Assembly (NCBI RefSeq): GCF_011075055.1
Contig: NC_058155.1
Coordinates: forward strand, 4,390,001 to 4,454,000
Reading direction: 5' to 3'
DNA: 64,000 nucleotides
From: Mangifera indica
Taxonomy: Eukaryota; Streptophyta; Magnoliopsida; Sapindales; Anacardiaceae
Shown: positions 12,175 to 24,041 of the stretch, one piece after another
Position numbering within the stretch: position 1 is the first letter of the stretch
Layout of the letters: every line of letters starts with the position of its first letter
The notes under the pieces: model-generated
The model's database searches: none
The model's input: the letters and a program-made list of their open reading frames with translations, nothing else
What the model was told of the DNA's origin: nothing
Position numbers and translations under genes: made by a program

Positions 12175-13370
12175 GGGAAATTAACTCAATTACCCAAAAG
12201 TTATGGGTTAAAGGTAAATTTTCCCAAACTTTCAAAATCTAACCAAAAATGCCTCATTATTTTGTAAAGACAAAATTGCCCTTTTAGTAAAAATAGGGAA
12301 AAACAATATTTTCCCTTCCTCAGCCACATGAATCGTGTGTTCCCAATCCACAAAATTGTAGATTCACTAGCTAACTTCCTCTAATGATTTTTGTGACTTT
12401 TTTGGTGATCAAGATGGGTGAAAAGGTTAGGAAAACAAACTTTTCATGTTTTTATACATTTGAACGCAAGATTTAGGTTATTGGGTATGGTATTTGGGTG
12501 TTTAGACTTAGATTTTTGATTTGAAAATTTTGATGAAATTGTTTGATTTGTTGGTGATTTAGATAAATTTTCTTAGGGCTTTTATGTTAGATTATGTATT
12601 AAGTTGGTTATTACTGAAATGGGATTTGAAAACTGAAGTTGGAAGGTCAAATCTTACCACACAAATTTAGTTCTCACTATGAAAATTTTTTGCTCACCAC
12701 ACAAATTCATGTGGTGAGAATTCTTAGAGATAGGGAGGTTTTGTGCATTTTTTAAACTTTCTAGACCATACAAATTTGTGTGGTTAGGGACCAAAATGCA
12801 AGTTTTATACAATGAATTGTGTGGTGGGGCAAAATTATAAATTTTAAAAATTTGTTGACAGGTGAATTCGTATGTCTACCACATGAATTTATGTGGTTGA
12901 CATGCAAATTCGTGTGGTAGGGTGCAAAATGTTTTTTTTTCAAAGTTTTTCACCACGCGAATTCCCATTGAGGGTTTTGGTGGGGCAAAATCAAATTTTT
13001 TTCAAAATTATGGGTTTTTTAGTATTTCCATATAAGGGGGCAAATTGAAATTATTGCATTTCAAGGTTTTTTTACGTGTATAATTTGAATTTGAGGTTTG
13101 TTTTTCTTAATAATGCATCTATGTTCAAAATTCAATCATTTCTAATATAAAATTAATATAATTATAATTTAATTTTTTTGACAAGGAGCTCTATAAAAGA
13201 TAAAAAAGGATGAAATCAAATTCCTTATGGAAAAATACTTTAAGCCTCAATTTATTATGCATGGATACAAAGATGTGAAAGTCGTGATTAAGAAAATATT
13301 AATAGAGCGACAGTTGCAAATGTTTCGGTGTACCTGTTTTAGGCACTTCCTAAACCTTATGGTTGACATT
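12175..13370 (+). mobile_element. Terminal fragment of a Ulp1/DUF1985-carrying MULE (second type)
   Basis: It begins GGGAAATTAACTCAATTACC and continues with GGTAAATTTTCCC. Terminal inverted repeats of some plant MULEs have this style (GGGTAATTNCACTCAATNACCC as I recall it). About 240 bp inside is a short exon-like start, ATGGGTGAAAAG followed by GTTAGG (12415). Downstream, 13214-13372 encodes a DUF1985-like fragment. It is cut at about 13370, where unit B begins. The opposite TIR is not in the window, so assignment to MULEs rests on the end sequence plus cargo. Confidence 0.5.
12660..12975. repeat. Cluster of palindromic ACCACA-AATT-TGTGGT motifs
   Basis: At least five diverged copies of a short palindrome occur in about 300 bp: CACCACACAAATTCATGTGG at about 12698, ACCATACAAATTTGTGTGGT at about 12770, ACCACATGAATTTATGTGGT at about 12879, plus half copies at about 12658, 12815, 12905 and 12951. 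It lies in the inferred first intron of the DUF1985 fragment. Nothing similar occurs in the other Ulp1 copy at 51000-51400. Confidence 0.75.
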
Positions 13371-13372
13371 AC
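13214..13372 (+). pseudogene. DUF1985-like exon fragment
   Basis: The frame reads EIKFLMEKYFKPQFI, then VKVVIKKILIERQLQMFRCT, then CFRHFLNL. DUF1985 proteins associated with plant Ulp1-like transposon genes show this order: a short helix, then x-I-K-x-x-L-x-x-x-Q-x-x-x-F-R-x-T-C-F-G-x-F-L-D. It matches the minus-strand copy at about 50800-50960 (EAHNFKALINIHSYKETIKH ... HFLDV). An in-frame stop lies just upstream at about 13195. It ends at the junction with unit B. Confidence 0.62.
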
Positions 13373-15377
13373 TACACCCCTTACGCATTCTTAAAACTTA
13401 GAGGACATCACTATGAACTAATGAACATAATACATGAATGTCAATTCAATTTTATTTTGTTACACATTCATAAGCTTTAAATGAACAAGCATGTACTTCT
13501 TCTTTGTGTGAACAATTTCTTAGCTAACAATATTTCATAATCATGATTTCATGCACGTTTGTACATGTCCTTGAACACTTGTTCATGTTTATGTCATGAA
13601 CATCTTTTTCCCTTGCGTTCTTACCTATAATTTGTTATATGGGTATTATCATCATTTCAAATTCAAGAACTACAATACATTATGCATATTCCTTTATCAT
13701 CTCTAGCCGTACATGTAAAAAATGGCCATATGTGTCCTTCATATGATCATCTATTGTTCTTCGACAGGTTTATACTAACTAATAAACAATCATGCAAGTT
13801 CTAAGGAGAGTTCTTAGAAAAAGGTATATGACTAAAATAAGAAGACCTTATACTAAGAAAGGAACAACTCCAAGAAAATGATCTAACAATGACAAATGAG
13901 TTAATCCAATGAACAAAGATGGGGAGAAGATAGGCAGTAAGAGTTAAAGAAGTAAAAGGAATGAAGAATGAAGTGATTAGCGGAAGCAGGAATCATATTC
14001 AGTTACTCTAATTTTTTTTTACACTTCTTTATGTAGGTTTTGAAAGGGAGTTTATTTGGAACAACTCATAAAAATTTAAACTATTTTTTGTTAACTATTT
14101 GGTTGTTTTGCTTAGAGCATATGTTTGGTTATAGTTGAGTGTTTCTTGGACTATATGTTTGGTTTGCATTAGGCTATTTATTTTAAGATATTTGGTCAAG
14201 TACTGAATTTGATCTATGATGAATATTTCACTTAAATATTTTCATGGTACAAGTGGACGAGTGTATTTTAATCTATTTTGACAATTGCATAAATCAATGG
14301 CATGAAGTTTAGTGTATAAACTACCTTTTTACTACATGTTTTTAATAACTTGAGTATTTTCACTATTGAAGTGCCAGTATTTTAGGGTTTTTCTATACAG
14401 TCTTTCTTACTTATTTTTTGCTAAATATCTTTTGACAAAAAATCCATGACTACATATTGAGAAGGGATTTCAACTTTTCTCAAATTGAAGGGAGTTCGGA
14501 TGTATGTTCAAAGGGAGTTTGAATATTCTCACCTAAGTTAGATGTTTAATTGAAAAATTAATGGAATACACCTTTTCTTATTCAATTTGTATAATTTTCT
14601 GTTATTTGAAGTTTAATTTTTCAATTAATGCCTTATTGATTTGTTATTGAATGATTTAGTTGTACCGATTAATTTGGTTATAGTGTATTTGAAATTTATA
14701 AACTTGGTCTCATGAATGTAAACTATGTTTATTGTTGAACCATGTAAAAACTTACAACCCTTTTTACGTTTGATGCACATTTGTATTTTCTGTTGCATGA
14801 ATTACCAAATACATTGTCATTTGTATTGTTGATGTAAATATGTAAATTGTGTCAACGAATTGTGACCACAACCAACATGTATCATTTTCATAACTCACCA
14901 TTCATATTTATAGTGAGTAACTTATTTTTGGATAAATGTAATAATTATGAACAATAATATGATAGTGATTATCAAAACATATGGAGATCGTGATTATATG
15001 TGTAATAAGAAACTTATTAGTATTGTTGAGTTATTATGGAGATCGTGATTTACATGATCTTGGTTTGTGGTGAGTTTCAAGAACATAGACAGTATATCAT
15101 AAACTATTTATCTTATGGAGTCAAAATCACTCCTTGCTAGTTGTTACTGTTAGTCAGTGGAAAAAATCTTCATGAGTTAAGTTAGACAAATTTTTTACCA
15201 TAAAACAATAATTTCTTTTTAGGTTCCTAAAGAATGTCATCGCAACCTTTCTATTACGTTGCCTTCTACCCCTTCAAGCTATGATAAAAAACAAAACGGT
15301 GATGCAAAAATGACAGAGATAATACATGTTATATAGCAAGTAGTGTATTCTATAATAAGTTGATGCCATTTATTGGG

Positions 15378-15776
15378 AATAGATAAATATTACTCTGTTA
15401 ATTTTCTATTATTAGTGGTAATGTGGTAAATGATCTTATTACTAAATCCACTATAGTTATTAAAAGATTATCAAGGTAATTTTTATCTTATTATAATTAT
15501 ATCCTTATTTATTAATTCTTTAGGACAAAAATAACCCAATTTTCAAATAATATAACAAGTAATATAAAAAATATTTTAACACAATTATACCCAAGGACAT
15601 TTAAGTAATATACTAGTTTTTTTTATTATCTTTAAACAAACACAATAATTATTTATACCTATTAATTTTTATCAAATATAGTAATAATTTATATCTAATA
15701 ATCTTCTAAGGTAATCCATCTTTAAGATAATCCTTTAATTTTGGTAATGAAACAATAACCAAACCAACCACATCCT
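15378..15776. mobile_element. Left-truncated Harbinger-type MITE in unit B
   Basis: It ends CCAAACCAACCACATCC followed by TTAG, and matches the right 400 bp of the MITE at 6060-6546 at the same position in the repeat unit. The left inverted repeat was lost with the 1-kb deletion that joins 15375 to the interior of the MITE. It was therefore present before A and B separated, or at least before that deletion. Confidence 0.75.
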
Positions 15777-16564
15777 TAGTGTTAATTTGATCTATCATGC
15801 TGCGTAACTGAGATATTGAAAAGTCAGACTGCAACTCTCTTCTTATTTATGTAGGCAAGTTAATCTCTGAGTTATTAATAAACAAGCGAGATTGCAATAT
15901 TGTTACTTCTCGTTCACCTGTTTGTTCTTTCCTTTTGGTCATTCTATTAAATTAACTAGATCTAGAGGTTCGTGTCATCAAATTGTATTTATATCGTCCC
16001 AATTCAAGTTTCACATTGAAGATTTTAAACTCTAACTTGACTGGAAATTGAATCGTGTCAAAATCTCTCAACTTAAATGAAACCAAAATATTTTCGTGTT
16101 GACCTAACCCGACCAAAATTAACCAAACTATATAATAGGTAAAATAGGTCAAAACACAATATGTAACAACATGATTTGTTATGAAACAACATGCTTTGTC
16201 AAATATCAAAGAATAACACGATTTGTTACAAAATAATACTCAAAATGGCATCACGACACGAAACTACATATTGTCAAAACAAAATTACTCTATTTTAAGT
16301 TAATAAATTATAATGAAAAGGATAAAAAAGGGAAATTAAAAATTTTACCACCTAAAGGCCCCACCTATTTAAATTTACCACACATTTTATTCTTTAAATA
16401 TTTATACCACAAAATGTAGTATAACTCCCGTCATTTTAAATTTACACTTGTTTTCGACCTTAAAAAGACAAGGCTCAATCGCCTTTTGACCACAAAATAG
16501 TAGCTGGTTACAAAGATCTTGCATAAAACTCATCCTAATTCTAGTCAGTGTTGATCCAAACTCT

Positions 16565-16568
<4 letters not shown>

Positions 16569-16611
<43 letters not shown>
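16569..16611. repeat. (TA)n microsatellite
   Basis: About 21 perfect TA repeats. Units A and C lack it at the matching position (A about 7330), so it expanded only in unit B. Confidence 0.97.
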
Positions 16612-16616
<5 letters not shown>

Positions 16617-16967
16617 TTACAATTGAAAACCAAAGAATGTTGAGTAGACAAATAGTGCAATTTCTAGGAGTGAGATTTTATTGATAAGTATTGTTCTTTG
16701 TCAACTAAATTGGTTAGTGTACTAGTAGTTCAACCGAAAAAAATTATTAGATTATGTGGAAAGATTGTTTATGATATGCTTGAAGTGAAAATCCAATAGA
16801 AAACATATCTACTGAGGAACAATGAGTAGGCAAGGTTAGACTAGGCATGCCCTACCTAGGTAAGGTTAGTCCAGATGTGCCCCGCTTAGGGTAATTCTCA
16901 ATTTTATTTTAATTAATTTAATTTAATTTAATTTTCCATTTATAAATTTTGAAGTCTATTTGCTTGT

Positions 16968-17158
16968 TGCAGGATTATTTTCAGTTCAAAATGGAAAAAA
17001 GCCACATTTAGGATTCTTTTTAGAAGGCAATCAATTACAAGAGATGACAATGCTATGAGATATACGGATAGGGATGAAAAAGTGATTTGCATCGATATAA
17101 GTGTTGATTTCAAAGGATTCATTTTGAAAATATGTTATTGTCTCATAATCGATCGAAA
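16968..17158 (+). pseudogene. MULE transposase N-terminal exon, unit B (first part)
   Basis: After an intron-like acceptor (TTGCTTGTTGCAG at about 16960-16972) one frame is open for about 60 codons up to the retrotransposon. It reads RDDNAMRYTDRDEKVICIDI, then SVDFKGF, then DRN. An alternation like V-x-C-x-D-x-S-x-x-F-x-x-x, followed downstream (22940 on) by a D-D-x-D-L and LYV block, fits the N-terminal domain of plant MULE transposases. Unit A has a deletion in the middle of this stretch. The domain assignment is by pattern only. Confidence 0.5.
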
Positions 17159-17868
17159 TGTAACACCCATAGAGAAGTTCAAGGGCATTTTAGTATTTTC
17201 TCTTATTTTAAGTTAGTTAATTAATGGTCTCTAGAAGGATATGTGCTTGTGTATAAGGGTATACATGACCATGTATTGTCGGCAAATTTAAATTTATCAT
17301 ATAAGATGAGAATTATGTTAAGATCGAGTGTTGCCTTAGTTTTATGATGTAACACATGCTCATGTACTATAGACACGCTTATGTGTCACATCTAGTAGGC
17401 AAAATGAAAATGTGTTTAACCTAATTCTTTTCACGTTTTCTCATCCTCAGCCATACCCAAAGAAAAAAGTAGTGAGAGAAGAGTCTTACCATAACCAGAA
17501 AAAAGCCATTGAACACTAGAATTTCTCATAGCCATATAAATGCTTGCTTGTTTATCAGAAGACAAGTAAATTAGTCCTCTTCCTTAATTGTTTAAGGATG
17601 TTAGCTATGGTTAATTTCATTGTGATGCTCAAATGCCCTTTTTTTTCTTGACAAGATATTGAAGTTATGATGATTATTATGTGTGAATCGTTATGTGAAC
17701 TTGTTTATACTCATTTTATAAATTCTATAGAGGCGTTAGTTAAGATTTTACCATGCTTGGTGATGAAGATAATAAGATTTGAATTGTTGTAGTTATATAT
17801 GCAGTTAGGTTTAGAAAGATAGATGTATAATTGTTTAAAGATATGTTAGAGCCCACTGTATGTGAACG
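17159..17868 (+). repeat. 5' LTR fragment of Ty3 element 2
   Basis: It starts TGTAACACCC and matches the first 710 bp of the 3' LTR (20836 to about 21547) up to the shared TGTGAACG. It then jumps directly to sequence between protease and RT. The remaining 1.4 kb of LTR and the primer-binding site are missing. Confidence 0.88.
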
Positions 17869-20835
17869 GTCACTTTTGGAAAGGTTCAACTTCTCAGCAT
17901 AATGATCAATAATGTCAAAGCCAGAAAAATACTAAGTAAGGAGTGCATAACATACTTAGAACATATAGTGAATAAATTAGATAAGGTAGTCTTAGGTGTG
18001 AAGGATACTCCTGTGCAAGATTTTCTAGTTATGTTCTCCCATAGTTTGAAGGTTAGCTCTTGAGAAAGAGTTAGAGTTTAGTTTAAGCTAGCCTTAGGTG
18101 TAACACCAATTTATAAGGCACCATGTTAAATAACCCCAATAGAACTATAAGAGTTAAGGAAACAATTACAAGAGTTATTAGATAATGGTTTCATCAAATT
18201 GAGCCACTCGTCATGAGGTGTATCGATCCTATTTGCAAAAAAAATAGAAGGGTCAATAAGGATGTCTATCAACTATAAGGAGTTGAATAAATTAACAATA
18301 ACAAATAAATATCCTTTCTTAAGGATTAACAACTTATTTGACCAGCTTAATAGTGTATCATTATTTTTTAAGAATGCCTTGAGGTCTAGTTATCATCATG
18401 TCTAGGTTATCGAACAAGATATACCCAATACTATATTCAAAATTAGATATAGGCATTATGATTTTGTGGTTATGCCTTTTGAGTTGACTAATGCCTCAAC
18501 AGTGTTATAAACTTTATGAATAGGCATTCCATAAAGGCCTAAACAAGTTTTTGATAGTGTTTATAGATGACATCCTGGTTTACTCTATAACTTGAGAGGA
18601 AAACATATAACATCTAAGATTTGTACTCCAAAGTTGAGGGAAAGGCAGTTATATGTCAAGTTTTCTAAGTATGAGCTTTGGTTAGATAGAACGACTTTCA
18701 TTAGACACAAAGTCTCAAAATATGGCATTTCAATTGTCTCTAGAAAAATTGAGGTTGTATTAGAGTGGTAGAGGCCTAAGAGAATAAAAGAGGTTAAAAG
18801 CTCTTTAGGTTGATAAGCTATTATAAGTGGTTTGTTAAGGGTTTTACCAAGTTAGCAAGATTGCTTATAGAGTTGACTCATAGGGATATTCCCTTCAGAT
18901 GGTTTGATACTTGGAAGCAAAGTTTTTATAAGTTAAAAAAGAGGTTGACATTAGTTCCCATCTTAGCTTTGCCTCACATTAGGGTTTGGGAAGAGTTTTA
19001 ATACAAAGGGATAAAGTGAGCATATGTCTCTTATCAATCAAAAGATTATGAGACCAGGTATCCCATACACAACCTTGAGTTAACAACCATCATGTTTGCT
19101 CTTAAGATATGTCGATATTAGTTATATATACATGGATCATAAGACCCAAGTATTTATTTACCTAGAAAGAGCTTAATATAAGGCAAAAACAATTGTTGGA
19201 GTTAGTGAAAGACTATAAGTGTGAGACTAGATACCACCCAGGCAAGACCAATGTAGTTATAAATACTTTGAGTTGAAAAGTAGTTTTATCTCAAATTACC
19301 ATTCACTAGGAATAACAATAGGAGTTAGCGAGAGAACAGATAAAGATAAGCCTAAGATGATTGGCATGCCTACAGATTTATTCATCCTTTTTGGATGAGA
19401 TCTGTATGACCTAAGTATCAAATTATTGGTATGTCTAGTTAAGACAGAAAGTCATCGAGGGCATTAAGCTATATTTTGTATAGGACATTTTGAGATTTAA
19501 AGAATGAGCATGTGTTCCTTAAGATCAGAGTTTTTGAGGGACAAGATTCTCATTGAGGCATATAGTTCCTTTTACATTACCCACCCTAAGAGTGTAAAGA
19601 TGTATCAAGATCAGAGAAGATTTGTTTGGTAGTTAGGTATGATAAGGACATAACATATTTTATGACTAAGTGTTTAGTGTGTCAACAAGTTAAGGCTAAA
19701 CATCAGAAACCATCAAGACTATTATAACCTTTCAGTATTCTAAAGTAGAAATAAGAGCACATCTCGATGGACTCTATGGTTGGATTTCCAAGGGTTAAAA
19801 GCAAATATAATATTTTATGGGTCATAGTTGACTGTTGACCAAGTTGACACACTTTATTACAGTTAATGACACACGATTATAGATCAATTAGGTCATATGT
19901 ATGTTAAAAAGATGGTCAGACTTCATAGGGTACCTAGGATAATAGTTTCAAATCAAGGCATTAGGTTCGTCTTGACTTTCTAATAAAGTATGTTGAGGTC
20001 CTTGGATACGAAGTTAGCATTTAGCATAGCTTATTATCCCTATACAAATGGTCAAACTAAAAGAGTTAACCAAGTGATCAATGATTTGTTAAGGGCTTAT
20101 TGCCTATATAAAAGAGTAAGTTGGATACATGCATTGTCATTGATGAAGTTTGAGTTTAATAATAGCTACTAAGTAACTTTCAAGATGGCTCCATATAAGG
20201 CTTTATATGGCAGAAGATGTATATCACCATTACACTGGGATAAGATAGGAGAGAGAGATATCCTAACTTAAGCTTTGGGACTAGAGATGACCTAGAGGAT
20301 GATTAAGGATGTCAAATTATAATGGAAAGAATAAGGCAAGCTTAAGTTAGAAGAGTTATTCAAACTAAAGGAGATCTCAAGGTGTGGTAATAAGGTGTTT
20401 ATTAGAGTAACTCCCTATAAGTATGTCATGAGATTTGACAGAAAAGGTAAGTTAACATTAAGTTTTGTGGGACCATTTAAAGTGTTGGAGTATATAAGTA
20501 AGGTTGCCTACCAGCTTACATTGCTAGTGAGCATGGATCATATTCATAACTTGTTTCATGTATCATTGTTGTGTATGTATATCAATGATCCAACCCATGC
20601 ACTTAGAGTCAAAGATCTCAAGCTCAAGAATAATTTGGCTAGGAGGAGCATCTAGTTTACATCCTAGACAAGTGAGTTAAAAAGCTTAGACAAAGACAAA
20701 TTCCCTTTGTCAAAGTACTATAGAAAAATCACAAAGTTGAGGAGGCTACATGAGAGGCTAAGTAAGACATGAGGCAACAGTTCTAATAGCTTTTGAGTGA
20801 ATTTTGGGGATGAAATTCATATAAGGGGGGAGGAT
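17869..20835 (+). pseudogene. Ty3 pol of element 2 (RT, RNase H, integrase)
   Basis: It starts in the protease-RT linker (ECITYLEHIVNKLDK). RT blocks follow: RKQLQELLDNGFIKLS, SIRMSINYKELNKLT and [14 protein letters not shown] (about 18130-18510), then VFIDDILVYS at about 18561-18590. The RNase H end reads YHPGKTN (about 19230). Integrase has CLVCQQVKAKHQ at about 19675 and DSMVGFPRV at about 19765. The integrase C-terminus (20395-20655) reads RKGKLTLSFVGPFKVLE. Many stops and frameshifts are present (for example TAA ending the frame at 19001). It is longer on the RT side than element 1. Confidence 0.88.
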
Positions 20836-22939
20836 TGTAACACCCATAGGAAAGCCCAAGGATATTTTAGCTTTTTCTTTTATTGTAAGTAAGTTAATTA
20901 ATATTTCCTAGAGTGATACACGCTCGTGTATAGGGATATACATGACCATGTTTTGTTAGCAAATTTGAATTTATCAAATAAGATAAGAATCGTGGTAAAA
21001 TCAGATGTTGCCTTAGTTTTATAACACAACACACACTTGTGTACTGTAAACACATGTCTGTGTGTCACATCCAGAAGGCAAAATAAAACCATGTTTAACC
21101 TAATTCTTTTCACTTTTTTCTCACCTATAGTCATACCTAAACAAAAAAGCAATGAGAAGAGAGTCTTGATGTTATCAAAAAGAGCCATTGGACATCAAAA
21201 TTGCTCATATTCACATAAAGACTTGCTTGTTCATTAGAAGACAAGTAAGTTGGGTTTTTTCCTTGTTTGTTTAAGGATGTTTGCTATTATCAATTTCATT
21301 GTGATAATCAAATGCCTATTTTTTTCCTTGATGTGATATTGAGGTTATGACGATTATTATGTGTGAATCACTGCATGAACTTGTTTATACTTATTTTATA
21401 AATTATATAGAGGCATTAGTTGTGATTTTACCATGCTTGGTGATGAAGATGATAAGATTTGAATTGTCGTAGTTATATATGTAGTTAAGGTTAGAAAGAT
21501 AGATGTATAATTGTTTAACGATATGCTAGAACCCATTGCATGTGAACGAATCCCTGAAGGTAACCAAGTAAGTGTAAACATTGTCAGTTTTGCAACCTCT
21601 AAAATGTGACACATAGGCCTATATGAGAGAATCGTGTATGGCCTCATACACCTTCGTGTGTCTCTATTTTAAAATAGAAAATTTCTCATTCTTTGCATGA
21701 TCATTCTGAGGAAAGCCATACATGACTATATGGTAAGGGACACATGTCTATGACTTTCCAAAAGTGGATATCATGTGTACAAAAAGGCATATAGGGGTGC
21801 ACCATAAGCACACACTTGTGTAACCAGTTAAAGGACCATTTTACCCTTTAGTTTAAGCACAATAAAGAGGAAGAAAAAGAAAGAGTAAGAACTTAAACAA
21901 ACTAGATAAAAATATAAAAAGTGTCTAACTATAACGAACACAACACAAGACCTTGATCGAGTCAAATCTAGGCCAAAAATTAGAAAAGTTAAGGGAAGTG
22001 ATTCACATCTAGATAGTTGTCAATTGTGTGCATAATTGGCCAGATATGTGAAAGCAATAGGGCTGGAAACCCATAAGATGGATTATACACTTGACGCTAA
22101 GGTGCATAACCAGTTAGTTCATTTTAGGTGTACATGATAAGGATAGTGGCTTTTTACATGTTTTCTTATGTGGTTAGCAGGATACATCATATATATATAC
22201 ACACAAATGGGTCATCTTAGGATGGTTTAGACTGTAGTTTTGATTAGCCTATATGATAAAGGAAATAAGTGCTACCAAATTTTTTTCGTGTGACTAAAGT
22301 GTTCTAGTTAGCTATCCTAATATACCGTATGACCTACACACAAGACATGATAGATAGTGATATGCAAGGTGTCTTACACTTTCACTAAGATATCAAATAT
22401 TTTGATTTCAGCTTAGGCCTTAGCAACCTTTATAGATAACATATGTCAGAGCACGAGATTACCGAGTTATGACCACATTTATATTCATAAATGGAATGAC
22501 AGGTTTATTAGTTTTATAAGTATGTAGGGTGTAGAGAGGTCACTGATTTATTAAGTGTTTGCATTCACATGTTCTTTTTTGTTGTTTACAAATAGAGGTG
22601 AGTAACAAGACATACGAGGGATCCAACAGTCCAATGAGTAGTTGCACGAGGGTGAAGGGCATACTAATCATTTCATTTAGATTTATCTATATTCATGTTT
22701 TTAGGCATTTAGTTATAATTTTATAGTTATTCATGCACCAATATTATTTTAGCTAAGTTTCAGACATCTTTATTTATGAATATTAATAAATAAGGTATTT
22801 CAGTGTTTTCTTATCACACCTTTTTGCACATTTGAACATTTATAATCATGCATTAAATTACAAAGTTTTAAATTAACTAGTTCAATCATGCATATCTCTT
22901 TATGTCATATTTCAGGTAGGGGTGAAAAGGGGCGTTATA
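20836..22939 (+). repeat. Full 3' LTR of Ty3 element 2 (2104 bp)
   Basis: It starts TGTAACACCC after the purine tract AAGGGGGGAGGA and ends GGGGCGTTATA, giving the family's inverted termini TGTAAC/GTTACA with one change. It is the best reference LTR in the window. The copies at 2679, 8433, 17159 and 44476 are judged against it. Confidence 0.88.
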
Positions 22940-23552
22940 TAAAGTTAATTAAATGTCCACATATTTATCCTCAATAATGCATTGGTGAGTGAAAGGTCAT
23001 ATAAGATTCAAGATAATGATGATCTTAAGTATTTGATGTTAGTAGCAAGAAACAAATGAGGGTTGACATAATTTTATGTTACCTAAAGTCATATTGAAGG
23101 AAGAGACAACTTGCAAAAAGAACAAGTTGATGAGGAAGAAAAGAAGGATTATCCAACACATAGTTATGCACAACCATACAGTTTTTAAGAGTATGATGTG
23201 AATTATGATGATGATGATAATGATAATAAGGATTACGATGATGACATTGAGGGTAATGATGATGATTGCCATGATGATCAATTCAAGAGATTTGTGGACG
23301 GTGACAACATATATGATGTATCGATTTAAGATCCTAAGATGTACAATGTATAAGAAGAGGTTTAAAATCAAAAAATGATTTTTATGACAAGGTTGAGTGC
23401 AACACGGGACATCATGGTTTCATAGATCACGGAGCATATATAAGTCAATTCATGATCCTAATTTGTTTTAATGGGTTCTTGAGTCTGTCGTGGATATTGA
23501 GAACACGGGTATTAGTAATCATGAAACACAAAGAGACAACAGTTTAAAAGTA
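22940..23552 (+). repeat. Repeat unit B, right part, with MULE transposase remnant
   Basis: It resumes at TTAATTAAATGTCCACA and runs parallel to unit A 7834-8430. The coding trace reads NLQKEQVDEEEKKDYPTH, then an Asp-rich tail, then DIENTGISNHET. It ends at about 23552. Unit A at the same place is interrupted by the minus-strand LTR, whereas B runs on into AGTAATAAGTTTTTATAATT, so B is the empty site for that insertion. Confidence 0.7.
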
Positions 23553-24041
23553 ATAAGTTTTTATAATTCTATGACAAAATTAAAGGCATTATTTGAAGGA
23601 AAAATATAAAATATAAAGTTATTATGACAAAAATACAACTTATTTATATTATAAGATATCCAAGTTATATTAATCTTATTATATATTATACAAAGAGTCA
23701 CAAATATCTTTATCTATTAAAATTAATATTAACTTTGAGAAATAAATGGAAAGATAAATTTTTTAAATGAGAATTTGTTCTAACAAAGTTGTGGCGGGAA
23801 TAACATTCTGCTTGTAACAGGTAAAGAAAATAGAAAAAGGAAATTCACCAACTAAGAATTCAACATTGTACCACCCCATGACATCTTCTCTAAAACTCTT
23901 TCAAGCTCTTGGCTTTTTTGTCATAATAATGATAAAGTGTGTCTGCTTCAAGTGGATTAATAAAATCAATACCACCATTATGATGTCATTAATTTACTAT
24001 GTCCATATTCTAATACATTAAAAAAAAAAATGGGGCCTGTG
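23553..24041. other. No gene seen
   Basis: AT-rich sequence with stops in all frames. It may continue the MULE of unit B in a decayed form, but no motif supports that. It contains a poly-A stretch at about 24020. Confidence 0.5.

Larger units (their letters stand above)
13365..17158 (+). repeat. Repeat unit B, left part (MULE-like 5' region)
   Basis: It aligns by eye with unit C from 33452 and, from about 14330, with unit A. It lacks about 1 kb present in A (A 5104-6100, B junction at about 15375). It carries the right part of the TTA-MITE and a (TA)n tract. It ends at 17158, where Ty3 element 2 is inserted, and resumes at 22940. The left junction joins the DUF1985 fragment directly, so B is probably truncated there. 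Confidence 0.72.
17159..22939 (+). mobile_element. Ty3/gypsy element 2 (Tekay/Del-like) inserted in unit B
   Basis: Parts in order: a 5' LTR fragment, pol, a purine tract and a full 3' LTR. It interrupts unit B inside the inferred transposase exon. Unit A keeps the empty site. The 5-bp target reads TGAAG in A (7829-7833), CGAAA before the element and TAAAG after it, consistent with a 5-bp duplication that later decayed. A deletion removed the rest of the 5' LTR, the PBS, gag and most of protease. Confidence 0.9.

Noticed and set aside
20898..21237. 96-codon minus and 66-codon plus frames in the LTR at 20836
   Set aside because: They lie entirely within an LTR, overlap each other on opposite strands and are broken in the sister LTRs at 2679 and 17159.
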